The notes under the pieces were generated by a model. It ran no database searches and was not told where the DNA came from. It was given only the letters and a program-made list of their open reading frames with translations. Shown one piece after another: positions 46,696 through 55,646 of a stretch of 64,000 bases of DNA. Where the stretch lies: NCBI RefSeq assembly GCF_038630985.1, contig NZ_CP152049.1, positions 2,747,501-2,811,500 of the forward strand, read 5' to 3'. How positions within the stretch are numbered: the stretch's first letter is position 1; each line of letters begins with the position of its first letter. The DNA is from Paenibacillus sp. FSL H8-0548 (lineage in GTDB: Bacteria > Bacillota > Bacilli > Paenibacillales > Paenibacillaceae). The translations under genes were made by a program, and so were the position numbers.

Positions 46696-46725
46696 AAAAG
46701 GTGCTCTGCTTGCAAGAGCACCTTT
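46696..46725 (+). promoter_or_regulatory. Stem-loop between binding-protein and permease genes
   Basis: AAAGGTGCTCT and AGAGCACCTTT form a perfect 11-bp stem with a 6-7-base loop and only a short T-run, as at the other two binding-protein/permease junctions. Confidence 0.65.
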
Positions 46726-46765
46726 CCGCATATTTTGTTTAAAGGAAGCAGGTGCAGATCTCATT

Positions 46766-47704
46766 ATGGAGATCCCAGTGTCTTTAGCCAAGAAGGCTTA
46801 CAAGAAGCCTTTAGCCAAGAAAATGTATCCTTATTTTTTCATAATGCCATTTGCTCTTCTCGTACTTGTCTTTTTTATTCTGCCAGCGATTGCGACCATT
46901 ATCATGTCCTTTACAGATTTGAACGCATCAATGAAAATTAATTTTGTTGGTTTCGATAATTTCAAGCGAATATTTACCGATTACAGTATGCCTCAAATTT
47001 TATGGAACACGGTCCTATTTGCAGTGGTTACCCTTGTGTTCTCTTTGTTTTTTGGTTTATTTATATCCATTGCAACCCAGTATTTCTTAAAGGGAAAATT
47101 AACGGCAGTCATTTATCGTGTCCTGTGGTTAATTCCAAGCATCATTCCTGCTGTTGTATATGTTACGTTCTGGAAGTATTTATTTGATCCTACGGGTGAT
47201 GGGCTAATCAATAAGGTTCTGCTTTTATTCCAGCCAGATGGCGATCCTATCTCGTGGTTTACAAAAATCGCGATGGCAATCGTGATCATCGCAACGATTG
47301 TATCTACTACCTCGGGTGGCATGATTTTATTATCGGCAGCAATCAGCTCCATCCCAGAAGATTTGTATAAGGCTGCCAAAGTTGATGGAGCAAGCGAGAA
47401 ATCGGTCATCACCAAGATCATTCTGCCTTCATTAAAATGGCCGTTAATGTATATTACGATATCGGATCTCATCGGCTTTGTATCCTCCTATTTCTTCATC
47501 TTGCTGCTGACAAATGGCGGACCTATGCGGGACACGACGACGTTATCTCTTTACGCGTACCAGCAGGCCTTCAATTTGAAATATTATGGATACGGCGCCG
47601 CTCTTTCTCTTCTGGTTGTGCTGATCTCGCTTATTTTGACGTTATGGCTGCTGAGGCTGTTTGATTTCAATGAAATGATAAAGCCATCGCGAATCGAGGA
47701 TTAG
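46766..47704 (+). CDS. CUT1 ABC transporter permease, MalF-type
   Basis: A protein of 312 residues with six predicted helices starting at about residue 25 (FFIMPFALLVLVFFILPAIATIIMSF). The EAA loop is LYKAAKVDGASEKSVITKIILPSLKWP. The start at ATG 46766 has only a modest AGGTG site; no better in-frame alternative was found before the first helix. It is followed 9 bases later by the second permease. Confidence 0.9.
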   Translation: MEIPVSLAKKAYKKPLAKKMYPYFFIMPFALLVLVFFILPAIATIIMSFTDLNASMKINFVGFDNFKRIFTDYSMPQILWNTVLFAVVTLVFSLFFGLFISIATQYFLKGKLTAVIYRVLWLIPSIIPAVVYVTFWKYLFDPTGDGLINKVLLLFQPDGDPISWFTKIAMAIVIIATIVSTTSGGMILLSAAISSIPEDLYKAAKVDGASEKSVITKIILPSLKWPLMYITISDLIGFVSSYFFILLLTNGGPMRDTTTLSLYAYQQAFNLKYYGYGAALSLLVVLISLILTLWLLRLFDFNEMIKPSRIED

Positions 47705-47713
47705 GAGGCAATT

Positions 47714-48544
47714 ATGTCGACAAGCATTGCAAAAAAACTGCTCGTGCACACGTATATGCTGCTCTTCACCATGCCTATCATTGGTATGATTATATGGTAT
47801 TTTCTCGCAGCAACCTTCAATGGCACGACGGGGCAATTTACGCTCCAGAACTTCAATTTTGTTAAAGAGCCGATCGAGTATGCGGGTGTAGTTCTGCCGG
47901 CGATTTGGCCGATTGTTCTAAATACTTTGGTCTATTCGGTTCTTATCGTGGTGATTGAAATTGGCATTGCTGTACCAGCTGCCTATGCATTTTCTAGGCT
48001 TGATTTCAAAGGCAAGCTGGCCGCCATGAAGTTCCTATTTCTTATGCGCTCCTTTCCAGGCATTACGCTCATTATCGCAACGTTCTTTATCCTCGTTCAA
48101 ATGAATTTGGTAAATACGTATTTAGGCGTTATTCTCGTTGCGATAACCGGATCATTGCCAGGCAGGGTGTATATTATGAAAGGTTTCTTCGATGAGGTGC
48201 CGTGGGATTTGGAATGGGCGGCTATGGTGGATGGATGCTCGAGATTTCGAGCGCTCATGAAAGTACTCGTTCCGTATGTATTGCCGGGCATTGGAGCTAT
48301 ATCCGTGTTCTCCTTCTTAGGCGCATATGGCGAATGGTTTTTATTCAAGCTGTTTATATTCGATGACAATATGCTGACGCTGGCTGGCTATCTGTCTCGT
48401 CTTGTTACGAAGGAAAATGTCATTTTGAACTATGGGCTAATTACGGCGATTGGTTTGTTTTATACGATTCCGCTAGTCGTGTTCTATATCTTTACTCAAA
48501 AAATATTCCTGAAAATCAATATGGGAGGAGCAAAGCAGGTATGA
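47714..48544 (+). CDS. CUT1 ABC transporter permease, MalG-type
   Basis: A protein of 276 residues with six helices, EAA loop LEWAAMVDGCSRFRALMKVLVPYVLPG and a C-terminus KINMGGAKQV in place of the usual GSVKG. AGGAGG stands 7 bases before ATG. It overlaps the ATPase gene by 4 bases, which ties this importer to its own ATPase. Confidence 0.9.
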   Translation: MSTSIAKKLLVHTYMLLFTMPIIGMIIWYFLAATFNGTTGQFTLQNFNFVKEPIEYAGVVLPAIWPIVLNTLVYSVLIVVIEIGIAVPAAYAFSRLDFKGKLAAMKFLFLMRSFPGITLIIATFFILVQMNLVNTYLGVILVAITGSLPGRVYIMKGFFDEVPWDLEWAAMVDGCSRFRALMKVLVPYVLPGIGAISVFSFLGAYGEWFLFKLFIFDDNMLTLAGYLSRLVTKENVILNYGLITAIGLFYTIPLVVFYIFTQKIFLKINMGGAKQV

Positions 48545-49656
48545 TTTCTCTTGTAAATATCGTGAAGGACTATGATGGCAAACAAAGCGGAAGCCGTGCG
48601 GTAGACGGATTGAATCTCGAAATTGCAAAGGGTGAATTTGTTGCGCTGCTAGGCCCTTCAGGCTGTGGAAAAACGACTACGCTAATGATGCTGGCTGGGC
48701 TTCTGAAGCCAACTTCTGGAGAAATATATTTCAAGGATAAGCTTGTCAACCATGTGGAGCCTAAGGATCGTAATATCGGTATGGTGTTTCAGTCCTATGC
48801 GCTTTATCCTCATTTGACAGTTCGTGACAACATTGCGTTCCCGCTTCGCGAGAGAAAAATGGCTAAGAAGGATGCGTACGAGCGTGCTTTGCAAACGAGC
48901 AAAATATTACAAATTGATCATCTGCTCGATCGCAAGCCGTCGCAGCTGTCAGGCGGCCAGCAGCAGCGTGTTGCCATGGCGCGCGCGTTGTCCAAGGACC
49001 CAGAAATCTTGCTGCTCGATGAGCCGATGTCCAATTTGGATGCACGATTGAAATTGGATGTACGGGATGAGATTCGGAAAATCCAACGTAAATTAGGAGT
49101 CACGACCATTATAGTTACGCATGACCAGGAGGAAGCTTTGGCTATCTCTGATCGTGTAGCTATCCTTAACGGAGGGAAAATTCAGCAATACGCGCCTCCG
49201 AATGAGCTGTTTAATCATCCTTATAATCTGTTTGTAGGCAGCTTTCTAGGCAATCCGCCTATGAACCTGATTGACGGAATCGTAGAGAAGAGAGATGAAC
49301 AACAGTGGATAAAGACGAAGCTGTTCGACTTGGAAATTCCCGAGGCGCGCAGGCTGGAGAAGCAGCATATCGGGAAAGCGGTTAAGCTTGGCATACGTCC
49401 TCATGATTTGTTCATTTCAGATCAACCGAGTGAGGCTGCTATTAGGTTGAAAATTGATCTGATCGAGCATCTAGGCAATGGGCAATTAGTAAAATTGACA
49501 GACCTTGCTGGGCAGTCCGATATTATGGTTCGGATGCTGGCTGATAACGAGAAGCTTCTAAGGGAGCGCGAGACGATCTCGATTGGCATAAGGCCGACTA
49601 AATTTCATCTGTTCGATATGACAGACGAAGGTCGCAATTTATTGCAGTTTCAATAG
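48541..49656 (+). CDS. CUT1 ABC transporter ATPase (UgpC/MsmX-like)
   Basis: A protein of 371 residues. Walker A GPSGCGKTT, Q-loop VFQSYALYPHLTV, signature LSGGQQQRVAMARAL, Walker B LLLDEPMSNLDARL and H-loop VTHDQEEAL are intact, with a TOBE/OB C-terminal domain from about 240. UgpC-like ATPases serve glycerol-3-phosphate or sugar importers. It belongs to the permeases upstream by overlap, and could also serve the ATPase-less importers at 0.8 kb and 15 kb, which is a common sharing arrangement in Bacilli. Confidence 0.92.
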   Translation: MISLVNIVKDYDGKQSGSRAVDGLNLEIAKGEFVALLGPSGCGKTTTLMMLAGLLKPTSGEIYFKDKLVNHVEPKDRNIGMVFQSYALYPHLTVRDNIAFPLRERKMAKKDAYERALQTSKILQIDHLLDRKPSQLSGGQQQRVAMARALSKDPEILLLDEPMSNLDARLKLDVRDEIRKIQRKLGVTTIIVTHDQEEALAISDRVAILNGGKIQQYAPPNELFNHPYNLFVGSFLGNPPMNLIDGIVEKRDEQQWIKTKLFDLEIPEARRLEKQHIGKAVKLGIRPHDLFISDQPSEAAIRLKIDLIEHLGNGQLVKLTDLAGQSDIMVRMLADNEKLLRERETISIGIRPTKFHLFDMTDEGRNLLQFQ

Positions 49657-49674
49657 AATGAGAAGGAGTAAAGA

Positions 49675-50478
49675 ATGACAATACCTAATCTCTTAATCGA
49701 TCAGCATGTGCATTCTTCTTATTCGCCTGACTCCAATTCAACCTTAGAGGAGCTTGTGCGATTTGCGCTTGCGCAGGGGAAGCCTGCTGTCGTTACGACA
49801 GACCATTTAGAATATGATTGCAAATATTTCAAGCAGGATGTTCATATTGATTGGAAGAACTACAATAGAGAAGCGGAAGAGTTGTCGCAGCGTTATGCGA
49901 TAGAGATTCGAAAGGGCATTGAGGTCGGCTTTCGAAGCGATTATAAAGTTGTCATAAACGAATATTTGGCAGAGCACGAGTTTGACGTTATTTTGCTGTC
50001 TGCGCATAATGACGGGAGGCTGGATTTTTCCGAAAAGGCTTTTCATGATAAGCCGATTCAGCAGCGGCTTAGGCATTATTTTACACAGGTAAGAGAGGCT
50101 GTCGACAAGATGGATAATTACGATATCGTTGCACATTTGGATTATGTTGTGAGATATACGACATTTCCGGTGTATGAAGAAGATATCGCGGCTTGCAAGC
50201 CTATTTTGTACGATATTTTAAAGCTGATCATTGAGAAACAAAAGGTATTGGAGCTGAATACAACCGGATTATATCGACAAGGCTGGATTCATCCTCATTC
50301 GTATATTCTCAACATGTATGTGAATTTAGGCGGCAGAGCGGTATCCATTGGCTCGGATGCGCATCAGGTGGGACATATAGAGCAAGGCTTTTCAGAAGCG
50401 ATAGAGCTGCTGCAGAGTAAAGGCATTCGAGAGGTTGTGCAATTTAAGAGAAGAGCACCATATTTGGTGTCTATATAG
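49675..50478 (+). CDS. PHP-domain phosphoesterase, histidinol-phosphatase-like
   Basis: A protein of 267 residues with AGAAGGAG before ATG. Metal motifs DQHVHSSYSPDS, VTTDHLEYD, LLSAHNDGR, DIVAHLDYV and SIGSDAHQVGHIEQG match the HisK/HisJ-type PHP phosphatases, which remove phosphate from small monoesters. It lies in the phosphonate-locus importer operon and far from any his gene, so histidine synthesis is an unlikely role. It is the third PHP protein of the locus and not closely similar to the tandem pair. A terminator follows. Confidence 0.8.
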   Translation: MTIPNLLIDQHVHSSYSPDSNSTLEELVRFALAQGKPAVVTTDHLEYDCKYFKQDVHIDWKNYNREAEELSQRYAIEIRKGIEVGFRSDYKVVINEYLAEHEFDVILLSAHNDGRLDFSEKAFHDKPIQQRLRHYFTQVREAVDKMDNYDIVAHLDYVVRYTTFPVYEEDIAACKPILYDILKLIIEKQKVLELNTTGLYRQGWIHPHSYILNMYVNLGGRAVSIGSDAHQVGHIEQGFSEAIELLQSKGIREVVQFKRRAPYLVSI

Positions 50479-50482
50479 TTAG

Positions 50483-50519
50483 AAAAACCACTGTGATAGT
50501 TAATGGCAGTGGTTTTTTT
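50483..50519 (+). terminator. Terminator of the phosphonate-locus importer operon
   Basis: AAAAACCACTG and CAGTGGTTTTT form an 11-bp stem over a loop of about 13 bases, followed by more T. Confidence 0.85.
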
Positions 50520-50532
50520 AATAGATTGAAGA

Positions 50533-50766
50533 ATGACGGATTTCATCTTGGCGAACTACGACAAACTGGACCTTGCTATCGATAATCCGACAGCAGCACC
50601 AATTGGTCAATATGATGAACCGTTAAAAGAAAGAGTGCCGGCTGCGTTAATCGAGGTGGGAAGCAAGGAAAATCAAATGTTCGGGGTTCGGATTTCGACC
50701 AAATCCGTCGCATATAGCTGCCTCGTTAAACTAACTGGCAGGATTGTTTATTCACTCCACGAATAA
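50533..50766 (+). CDS. Hypothetical protein or gene fragment
   Basis: A 77-residue frame (MTDFILANYDKLDLAIDNP...RIVYSLHE) directly behind a terminator, with no convincing ribosome site. The phrase KERVPAALIEVGSKENQMFGVR looks protein-like, but I do not recognise a family. It may be the tail of a larger lost gene next to the IS insertion. Confidence 0.3.
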   Translation: MTDFILANYDKLDLAIDNPTAAPIGQYDEPLKERVPAALIEVGSKENQMFGVRISTKSVAYSCLVKLTGRIVYSLHE

Positions 50767-50880
50767 CTCTAATATGTAATATTTGCAAAGTTTAAAAGTC
50801 TGATTTTACGAAATTACTTAAAAACCATAAACAAGGAGAAGCACAATGTGGTTAATTATTATTGAGTTATTAATTTTATT

Positions 50881-52399
50881 AACTCAACTTTCGCAGAGTC
50901 AAAACCGAGTTGACTCCAATCCGGTGTTAAGGTAAAGCTGGTTTAAGTAACGATCTTGCCAACATAGAAAAACACCGCTTCATTTGGTAAAGTGAGATTG
51001 TCGAGATCCACTAAACCAAAGAAGAGGTGTCCCTTCCATGATAAAGCAAAAGTCGTCCCTAGATCAACTCCCACCTGAAATGAGGCCTGCTTTTCAGGAA
51101 CTCGGTGTACTGAAGCACCTGAGAAATGCAGGATTCAAAAAGACTTTTGGCTATACCTGTTCCCATCTATTTATGCTCGTTTTTGTCCTTCTCTTTCATC
51201 AGAAGAACTGGTTTCGTCTGCTCGAAAGTTCCAAAAGTGAAGCCTTTCCTGGCAAAGATGCCGTCTACCGGTTTCTTAATCACAGCGGATTTGCTTGGCG
51301 GCGTTTCTTGACTTCTCTCAGCAGTGACACCGTTCAGCGAGTCGAAACCTTGACCTCCGTCACACGAACTTCCGTGTTTATTGTCGACGATTCCATGTTT
51401 GAACGAAATCGCAGCAAAGCGGTAGAACTTCTCGCTCGGTTCAAGGATCACGCCACCGGTGCTTATTATAAGGGGTTCCGTATGCTGACTTTAGGCTGGT
51501 CGGACGGCCATACATTTCTCCCTCTGGACTTCGCCCTGCTCAGTTCTGTGAAGGCTGGACTGACCGGTATTCATCCGGGAATCGATAAGCGATCCACTGG
51601 GTACAAACGCCGGAAAGAAGCTCTGCTTTCGGCCCCGCATCTGGTTTCTGAACTGCTGGATCGGGCCATCGCCTCGGGTGTTTCTGCGTCTTACGTACTC
51701 ATGGACAGTTGGTTCACTCATGCGCCCTTAATCGAGCGAGTGGTGGAACGAGGTCTTCATGTCATTGGCATGGTGAAAAACGACAACAAGCGATATCTCG
51801 TTCAGGGCAAGCGGGTCGATCTCAAAGGTCTTTACCGATCTGCAACGCAAGTCCAAGGGAAGCAACGGAATATTTTGCGTCAGATTCATACGGAACTGGT
51901 TCCCGGTATTCCAGTCGTCGTGGTCTTTGTTCGCCATCGCTCCAAGAAAAACGAGTGGCTCGCGATTCTATCGACGGATCTCACACTGACGGCACCGGAA
52001 ATCATTCAAATCTACGCTCTTCGCTGGGACATCGAGGTTTTTTTCAAATGCGCTAAATCCTTGCTGCGCCTGCAAAAAGAGTTCCAAGGTCGCTCCTACG
52101 ATCTGCTCATTAGCCATACTACGATTGTCTTTTCCCGTTATATTCTGCTGGCTTGGCAGCATCGGCAAAGTACCGATCAACGGACGCTCGGTGGACTGTT
52201 TTATTTGCTATGCGATGAAGTCGGTTCTTTGGACTGGGCAGTGGCTTTACAGCAACTGGTGGAATTGATGAACGAAATCGCTAATCAAGTCGGCAAAAAG
52301 CTATCCGCTATGATAAAAAGTCAACTACAGCTCTGGATCTCCGCTTTGCCCAATTACATCAAGGCTTACTTGCCAATTTCAGGCTGCGAAAGTTGAGTT
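50881..52399 (+). mobile_element. IS4-family insertion sequence
   Basis: The element is bounded by perfect 16-base inverted repeats, AACTCAACTTTCGCAG (50881-50896) and its complement (52384-52399), and carries one transposase gene. GAGTTATTAAT occurs in direct orientation at 50864-50874 and 52395-52405, in the same codon phase of the interrupted gene. The right copy overlaps the inverted repeat by 5 bases, so whether it is the target duplication, or only ATT is, remains open. Length of about 1.5 kb fits the family. Confidence 0.88.
51038..52396 (+). CDS. IS4-family DDE transposase
   Basis: A protein of 452 residues with an intact frame. Catalytic Asp residues are in FIVDDSMFERNRSK and YVLMDSWFTHAP. 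The YREK signature Y-2-R-3-E-6-K is exact in YALRWDIEVFFKCAK. AAGAGGTG precedes ATG, and the stop codon lies inside the right inverted repeat. It appears full-length and potentially active. Confidence 0.93.
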   Translation: MIKQKSSLDQLPPEMRPAFQELGVLKHLRNAGFKKTFGYTCSHLFMLVFVLLFHQKNWFRLLESSKSEAFPGKDAVYRFLNHSGFAWRRFLTSLSSDTVQRVETLTSVTRTSVFIVDDSMFERNRSKAVELLARFKDHATGAYYKGFRMLTLGWSDGHTFLPLDFALLSSVKAGLTGIHPGIDKRSTGYKRRKEALLSAPHLVSELLDRAIASGVSASYVLMDSWFTHAPLIERVVERGLHVIGMVKNDNKRYLVQGKRVDLKGLYRSATQVQGKQRNILRQIHTELVPGIPVVVVFVRHRSKKNEWLAILSTDLTLTAPEIIQIYALRWDIEVFFKCAKSLLRLQKEFQGRSYDLLISHTTIVFSRYILLAWQHRQSTDQRTLGGLFYLLCDEVGSLDWAVALQQLVELMNEIANQVGKKLSAMIKSQLQLWISALPNYIKAYLPISGCES

Positions 52400-53071
52400 A
52401 TTAATATGGATCGGAATTAAATCTGTTGTATTAATTTTTTATAACGGAAGCAATCAGAATTCTTTCTTTGTTCATTATCTTTATCATTCGTTTTTTGCCT
52501 TTCATATTGTATTTATTTTGATGATTTTATTTCTAGCTATATTTATTAGCCACTATAAGATTAAAGAATTAAAGACAAAGAGAACATTTAAGGTGCGCAT
52601 ATTTATAAATAGTTTACGCATTTCAAGAATACTAGTCTTTTTATTTCTTTTCTTAATGTGTATTTCAGTGAGGTATCAAATTCAAGAGGATTACTATAGA
52701 TACACTTCTAATGAGATAATATTAGAGACTTTAATTATTACCGATTTCAAGTTATCTGATGGAGCAAGAATTAGTAATAGTGTTTTGCCCTATCAGATCT
52801 ACTCTGAAGAAAAAATCTATTACTTATTTAGAAAGACTACATTACATAGACAAACAGCATATTCAATTGTTTATTTTATGAATTATAGTAATGAAAAGAT
52901 CATATTAGGTATTAAACAATTATAAGGTATACCAGGGTAGAGGAACATCGTCACCGTCAATTACACGGAACCAACGTTTTTGGAGGAGAAGCATTCGTTA
53001 ACCCAAATGGGCATTAAGAATCTCTGTTTATGCGGAAAGAAAGGTACTCTGGAGAGGAGATGTAAGTTTCA

Positions 53072-53485
53072 ATGATGAAAACCTATTGGAAGTATTTCTT
53101 GTACATCCAAGGAATAACACATGATTTGTCGAAGTTTTCACCAGCAGAGTTTTTTCCTTATGCCAAGAAATTTTACTCTGGGAAACCATTGAACGCAGAA
53201 GATGAAATAAAGTGGAAATACGCGTGGCTCCGACATCAAAATAAAAATAAGCATCATTGGGAGTATTGGGTTATTAATCCTAATGCTAAAGAGGCGTTAC
53301 CCATGCCCAAGAAATATATCATTGAGATGATATGTGATTGGCGCTCCTTTTCAAGAAATTGGGGTAGAAAGGTAAAAGATTCGACCCTAAACCTTACTGA
53401 TAACATAGTGGTTCATGCCGATACGAGAAAAGAAATTGAGATTTTAACGATGAGTAAAAAAACAAGGTTGCTCCGAAAATACTAA
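53072..53485 (+). CDS. DUF5662-like protein, possibly shortened at the N-terminus
   Basis: A protein of 137 residues. ITHDLSKFSPAEFFPYAKKFYSG followed by YAWLRHQNKNKHHWEYWVI and MPKKYIIEMICDWRSFSRNWG matches, from memory, a family of small proteins with conserved His/Asp residues that look metal-binding. Usual members have about 20 more residues before the HD motif, so the N-terminus may have been lost. AGGAG is 12 or more bases from ATG 53072, or slightly further from ATG 53075. The neighbourhood is A+T-rich accessory DNA. Function is unknown. Confidence 0.5.
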   Translation: MMKTYWKYFLYIQGITHDLSKFSPAEFFPYAKKFYSGKPLNAEDEIKWKYAWLRHQNKNKHHWEYWVINPNAKEALPMPKKYIIEMICDWRSFSRNWGRKVKDSTLNLTDNIVVHADTRKEIEILTMSKKTRLLRKY

Positions 53486-53510
53486 CACTCAAGGGAAATG
53501 TGGTGATTGA

Positions 53511-54029
53511 TTGTTTGAGATATTAGTAGTTACAACGTTTATGTATCTCCTTATCATCTCAGTCCCTAAATTACTCCAATCAATATTCTTGAATGAAAAG
53601 AAATATCATACTGAACTGGAAGGAGAGTATAGATACTATTGGTGGTTATACTTGGCGAATGCGATTCCAGTAATAATCGGTATTTCATTGTTTTATATAG
53701 GTGTAGAAAGTAGTAAGAATTATGGACTTAATATAAGTGAAATTATTGCTTGTTTATTAGGCATTAGTTTAATAACTTTTTCAATATATACTTCAATAAT
53801 GATTTATCGTGCTAAAGTTATTATTAAAGAAGATTTTATTATTTACTTCGATGGTTTTAAGCAAAAGTGTAACTTCAATGTGAAAGAAATAACAAGTATT
53901 GAAGCAGTTTATGGAAATATAATAATCGAAAAGTTCGATGGAACTAAGCATATTATACCGATGTATTTTAAAAATATTAGACAGTTATTTTCAATACTTA
54001 AAGATCACAATAGTAATTACTTTGGGTAA
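53511..54029 (+). CDS. Hypothetical membrane protein with three helices
   Basis: A protein of 172 residues. TTG start after AAGGGA...GGTGAT; hydrophobic segments at about 2-22, 45-65 and 75-100, then a soluble beta-rich tail (VIIKEDFIIYFDGFKQKC...IIIEKFDGTKHIIPMYF), which looks like a PH-like fold. No known family was recognised. Base composition is A+T-rich like the two genes before it. Confidence 0.55.
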   Translation: MFEILVVTTFMYLLIISVPKLLQSIFLNEKKYHTELEGEYRYYWWLYLANAIPVIIGISLFYIGVESSKNYGLNISEIIACLLGISLITFSIYTSIMIYRAKVIIKEDFIIYFDGFKQKCNFNVKEITSIEAVYGNIIIEKFDGTKHIIPMYFKNIRQLFSILKDHNSNYFG

Positions 54030-54059
54030 AAGACCTATTTTGTAAACTTTTCTTTAAGT

Positions 54060-54105
54060 AGAGGGTGTCCCAAAAGTGAACTGGTCCCCGTCAAATAGAC
54101 TTGCT
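54060..54105. mobile_element. Possible insertion-sequence end remnant
   Basis: GAGGGTGTCCCAAAAGTG followed by AACTGGTCCCCGTCAAATAG looks like terminal sequence of IS3-like elements. No transposase frame accompanies it. The call is weak and from memory only. Confidence 0.25.
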
Positions 54106-54208
54106 CAAGCTTATATCCTATTTATACTGCCGGCTCTGAGAAAGCAAACCAAACCGAACTTTGAAACAAAAAGGCATATAGAAAATAGAAGTTGCTATTG
54201 CTGCTTTG

Positions 54209-54516
54209 AGAACTCTGGATTCTCCGAACCTGTTGATCACGATGCTGTGCCAGCAGTCGGAGATCGGATAACGAAAGCTATCGGAAGCCAGAGACGCTAA
54301 AGCTCCATTTTTGGCTAGTATCACATTTTAACGGAACAGGGAGACGCTATTACGCAGAAATGAACCAAAATCGGGCATGAAGGGTACAAATAGAGGCTCG
54401 TGTTTCCGTTACAATCTTGAATCGACATATAAAGGCGATTTAGCCTCTGTGGTTTCCGTTAGAAGTGTGAACTGACGCGACTGTGATTCCATTCACCCGT
54501 ACGGGTGATTTTGTTC
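54209..54516. repeat. Dispersed intergenic repeat, copy 2
   Basis: It is homologous to 36732-37050. The outer inverted repeat is TATCGGAAGCCAGAGACGC.. (54279-54301) against ..CCTCTGTGGTTTCCGTTA (54439-54461). It contains GGAGACGCTATTACGCAGAA and ends with the hairpin TCACCCGTACGGGTGA followed by TTTTGTTC. It lies between the A+T-rich genes and the LacI gene. Besides this and the possible IS remnant, the gap 54030-54632 shows nothing else. Confidence 0.85.
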
Positions 54517-54632
54517 AGAGAGATTAAACTCTAGCCTGCTGATATCCGTTCTTTAGGGTTCGAAGCTTGCCAAAACCAAATTCGGTCTTCATAATAAGGG
54601 AAAACCATTTGATGGCTAAAAGAGGAATAGGA

Positions 54633-55637
54633 ATGAAAATTACGATATATGATGTGGCACGGGAAGCTGGTGTTTCTATAGCGGCGGTATCCCAGGTCAT
54701 TAACGGAAAAGGCAAAATTAGCGAGCAGCGCAGACATGAGATCATTCAGGTTATGGAACGATTAAATTATCAGCCCAGCGCTATTGCTTCCGCATTAACG
54801 GGCAAGAAGACATTTACGATTGGTCTGCTTGTGCCCGATATTTCCAATCCGTTTTTTGCAGAAATTGCACGTGCGGTAGAGGATCAAAGCCATAATCTAG
54901 GTTATGGCCTTTTTATATGCAGCACGGATAATAATAAGGATCGCGCAGAGCGTTATTTATCGTTAATGCAGCAGAAGCGGGTCGATGGCATGATTATCGG
55001 AACGGGAATTGCAAACAAAAGCACGCTAGCAAGTCTGGTGAAGAGCAAGCTGCCTGTCGTCGTGATTGCCCGCGAGGCAAAGCTTGGAGCAAAGACGGTC
55101 ATTATTGACGATTTTTGTGGGGGCGGAATGGCGGCGAACCATCTGCTTGAGCAGAATCACTCACATGTAGGTCTTCTATCCGAAAATGAAGAGGTCAGCA
55201 GCAGCCGGGAGCGGATTAGAGGCTTTCTTTCCGTATGGGAACAAGCGGGCCTTAGGATAGAGGAAGGTTTGATCCAGGCATGCGGCGACGAATTAGTCCG
55301 TGACGGCAAGGCGAAAGCCACCGAGTTGCTGAGCTCTGCCAACCCGCCATCAGCTCTGTTTTGCTGCAATGATTTGCTCGCGATCGGAGCACTGCAGGCA
55401 GCTAAAGGACTTGGTCTCCGAGTGCCTGAGCAGGTATCTATCATTGGTTTCGATAATACGATTTTGGCAGAGGTGACGGATCCTCCACTTACAACGATAG
55501 CACAGCCTACCAAAGAGATGGGGCAGATCGCGGTAGACTCATTAGTTGCAATGCTGGAGGACGGAAATCGGGATGACATAAGGATTGTACTTCAGCCCGA
55601 GCTTGTCATTCGGCAATCAACAGCCAAGAAGCAATAG
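54633..55637 (+). CDS. LacI-family transcriptional regulator
   Basis: About 334 residues. The N-terminal helix-turn-helix ITIYDVAREAGVSIAAVSQVINGKGKISEQRRHEI and the hinge YQPSAIASALTGKK lead into a periplasmic-binding-like effector domain (IGLLVPDISNPFFAEIARAVED; IIGFDNTILAEVTDPPLTTIAQP). AGAGGA 6 bases before ATG 54633 sets the start; the frame opens earlier. It stands before the inositol operon, whose promoter contains paired LacI-like half sites, so it is probably the iol repressor. This replaces the DeoR-type IolR known from Bacillus subtilis. Confidence 0.9.
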   Translation: MKITIYDVAREAGVSIAAVSQVINGKGKISEQRRHEIIQVMERLNYQPSAIASALTGKKTFTIGLLVPDISNPFFAEIARAVEDQSHNLGYGLFICSTDNNKDRAERYLSLMQQKRVDGMIIGTGIANKSTLASLVKSKLPVVVIAREAKLGAKTVIIDDFCGGGMAANHLLEQNHSHVGLLSENEEVSSSRERIRGFLSVWEQAGLRIEEGLIQACGDELVRDGKAKATELLSSANPPSALFCCNDLLAIGALQAAKGLGLRVPEQVSIIGFDNTILAEVTDPPLTTIAQPTKEMGQIAVDSLVAMLEDGNRDDIRIVLQPELVIRQSTAKKQ

Positions 55638-55646
55638 CTTTCGTAG

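Larger units (their letters stand above)
50846..52925 (+). pseudogene. Membrane-protein gene interrupted by the IS4-family element
   Basis: AAGGAG at 50833-50838 is followed 7 bases later by ATG 50846, reading MWLIIIELLI before the IS begins. After the IS the same frame resumes at about 52400: LLIWIGIKSVVLIFYNGSNQNSFFVHYLYHSF, two further hydrophobic helices (FAFHIVFILMILFLAIFI; ISRILVFLFLFLMCISV) and about 80 outer residues, ending at 52925. The rejoined protein would have about 183 residues and three helices. The frame fits exactly on both sides, so the insertion is probably recent. An internal ATG (52518) could still give a shortened product. Function is unknown. Confidence 0.75.

Noticed and set aside
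49675..50478. Histidinol-phosphatase of histidine synthesis
   Set aside because: The PHP motifs fit, but no other his gene is near and the gene sits in the phosphonate importer operon.
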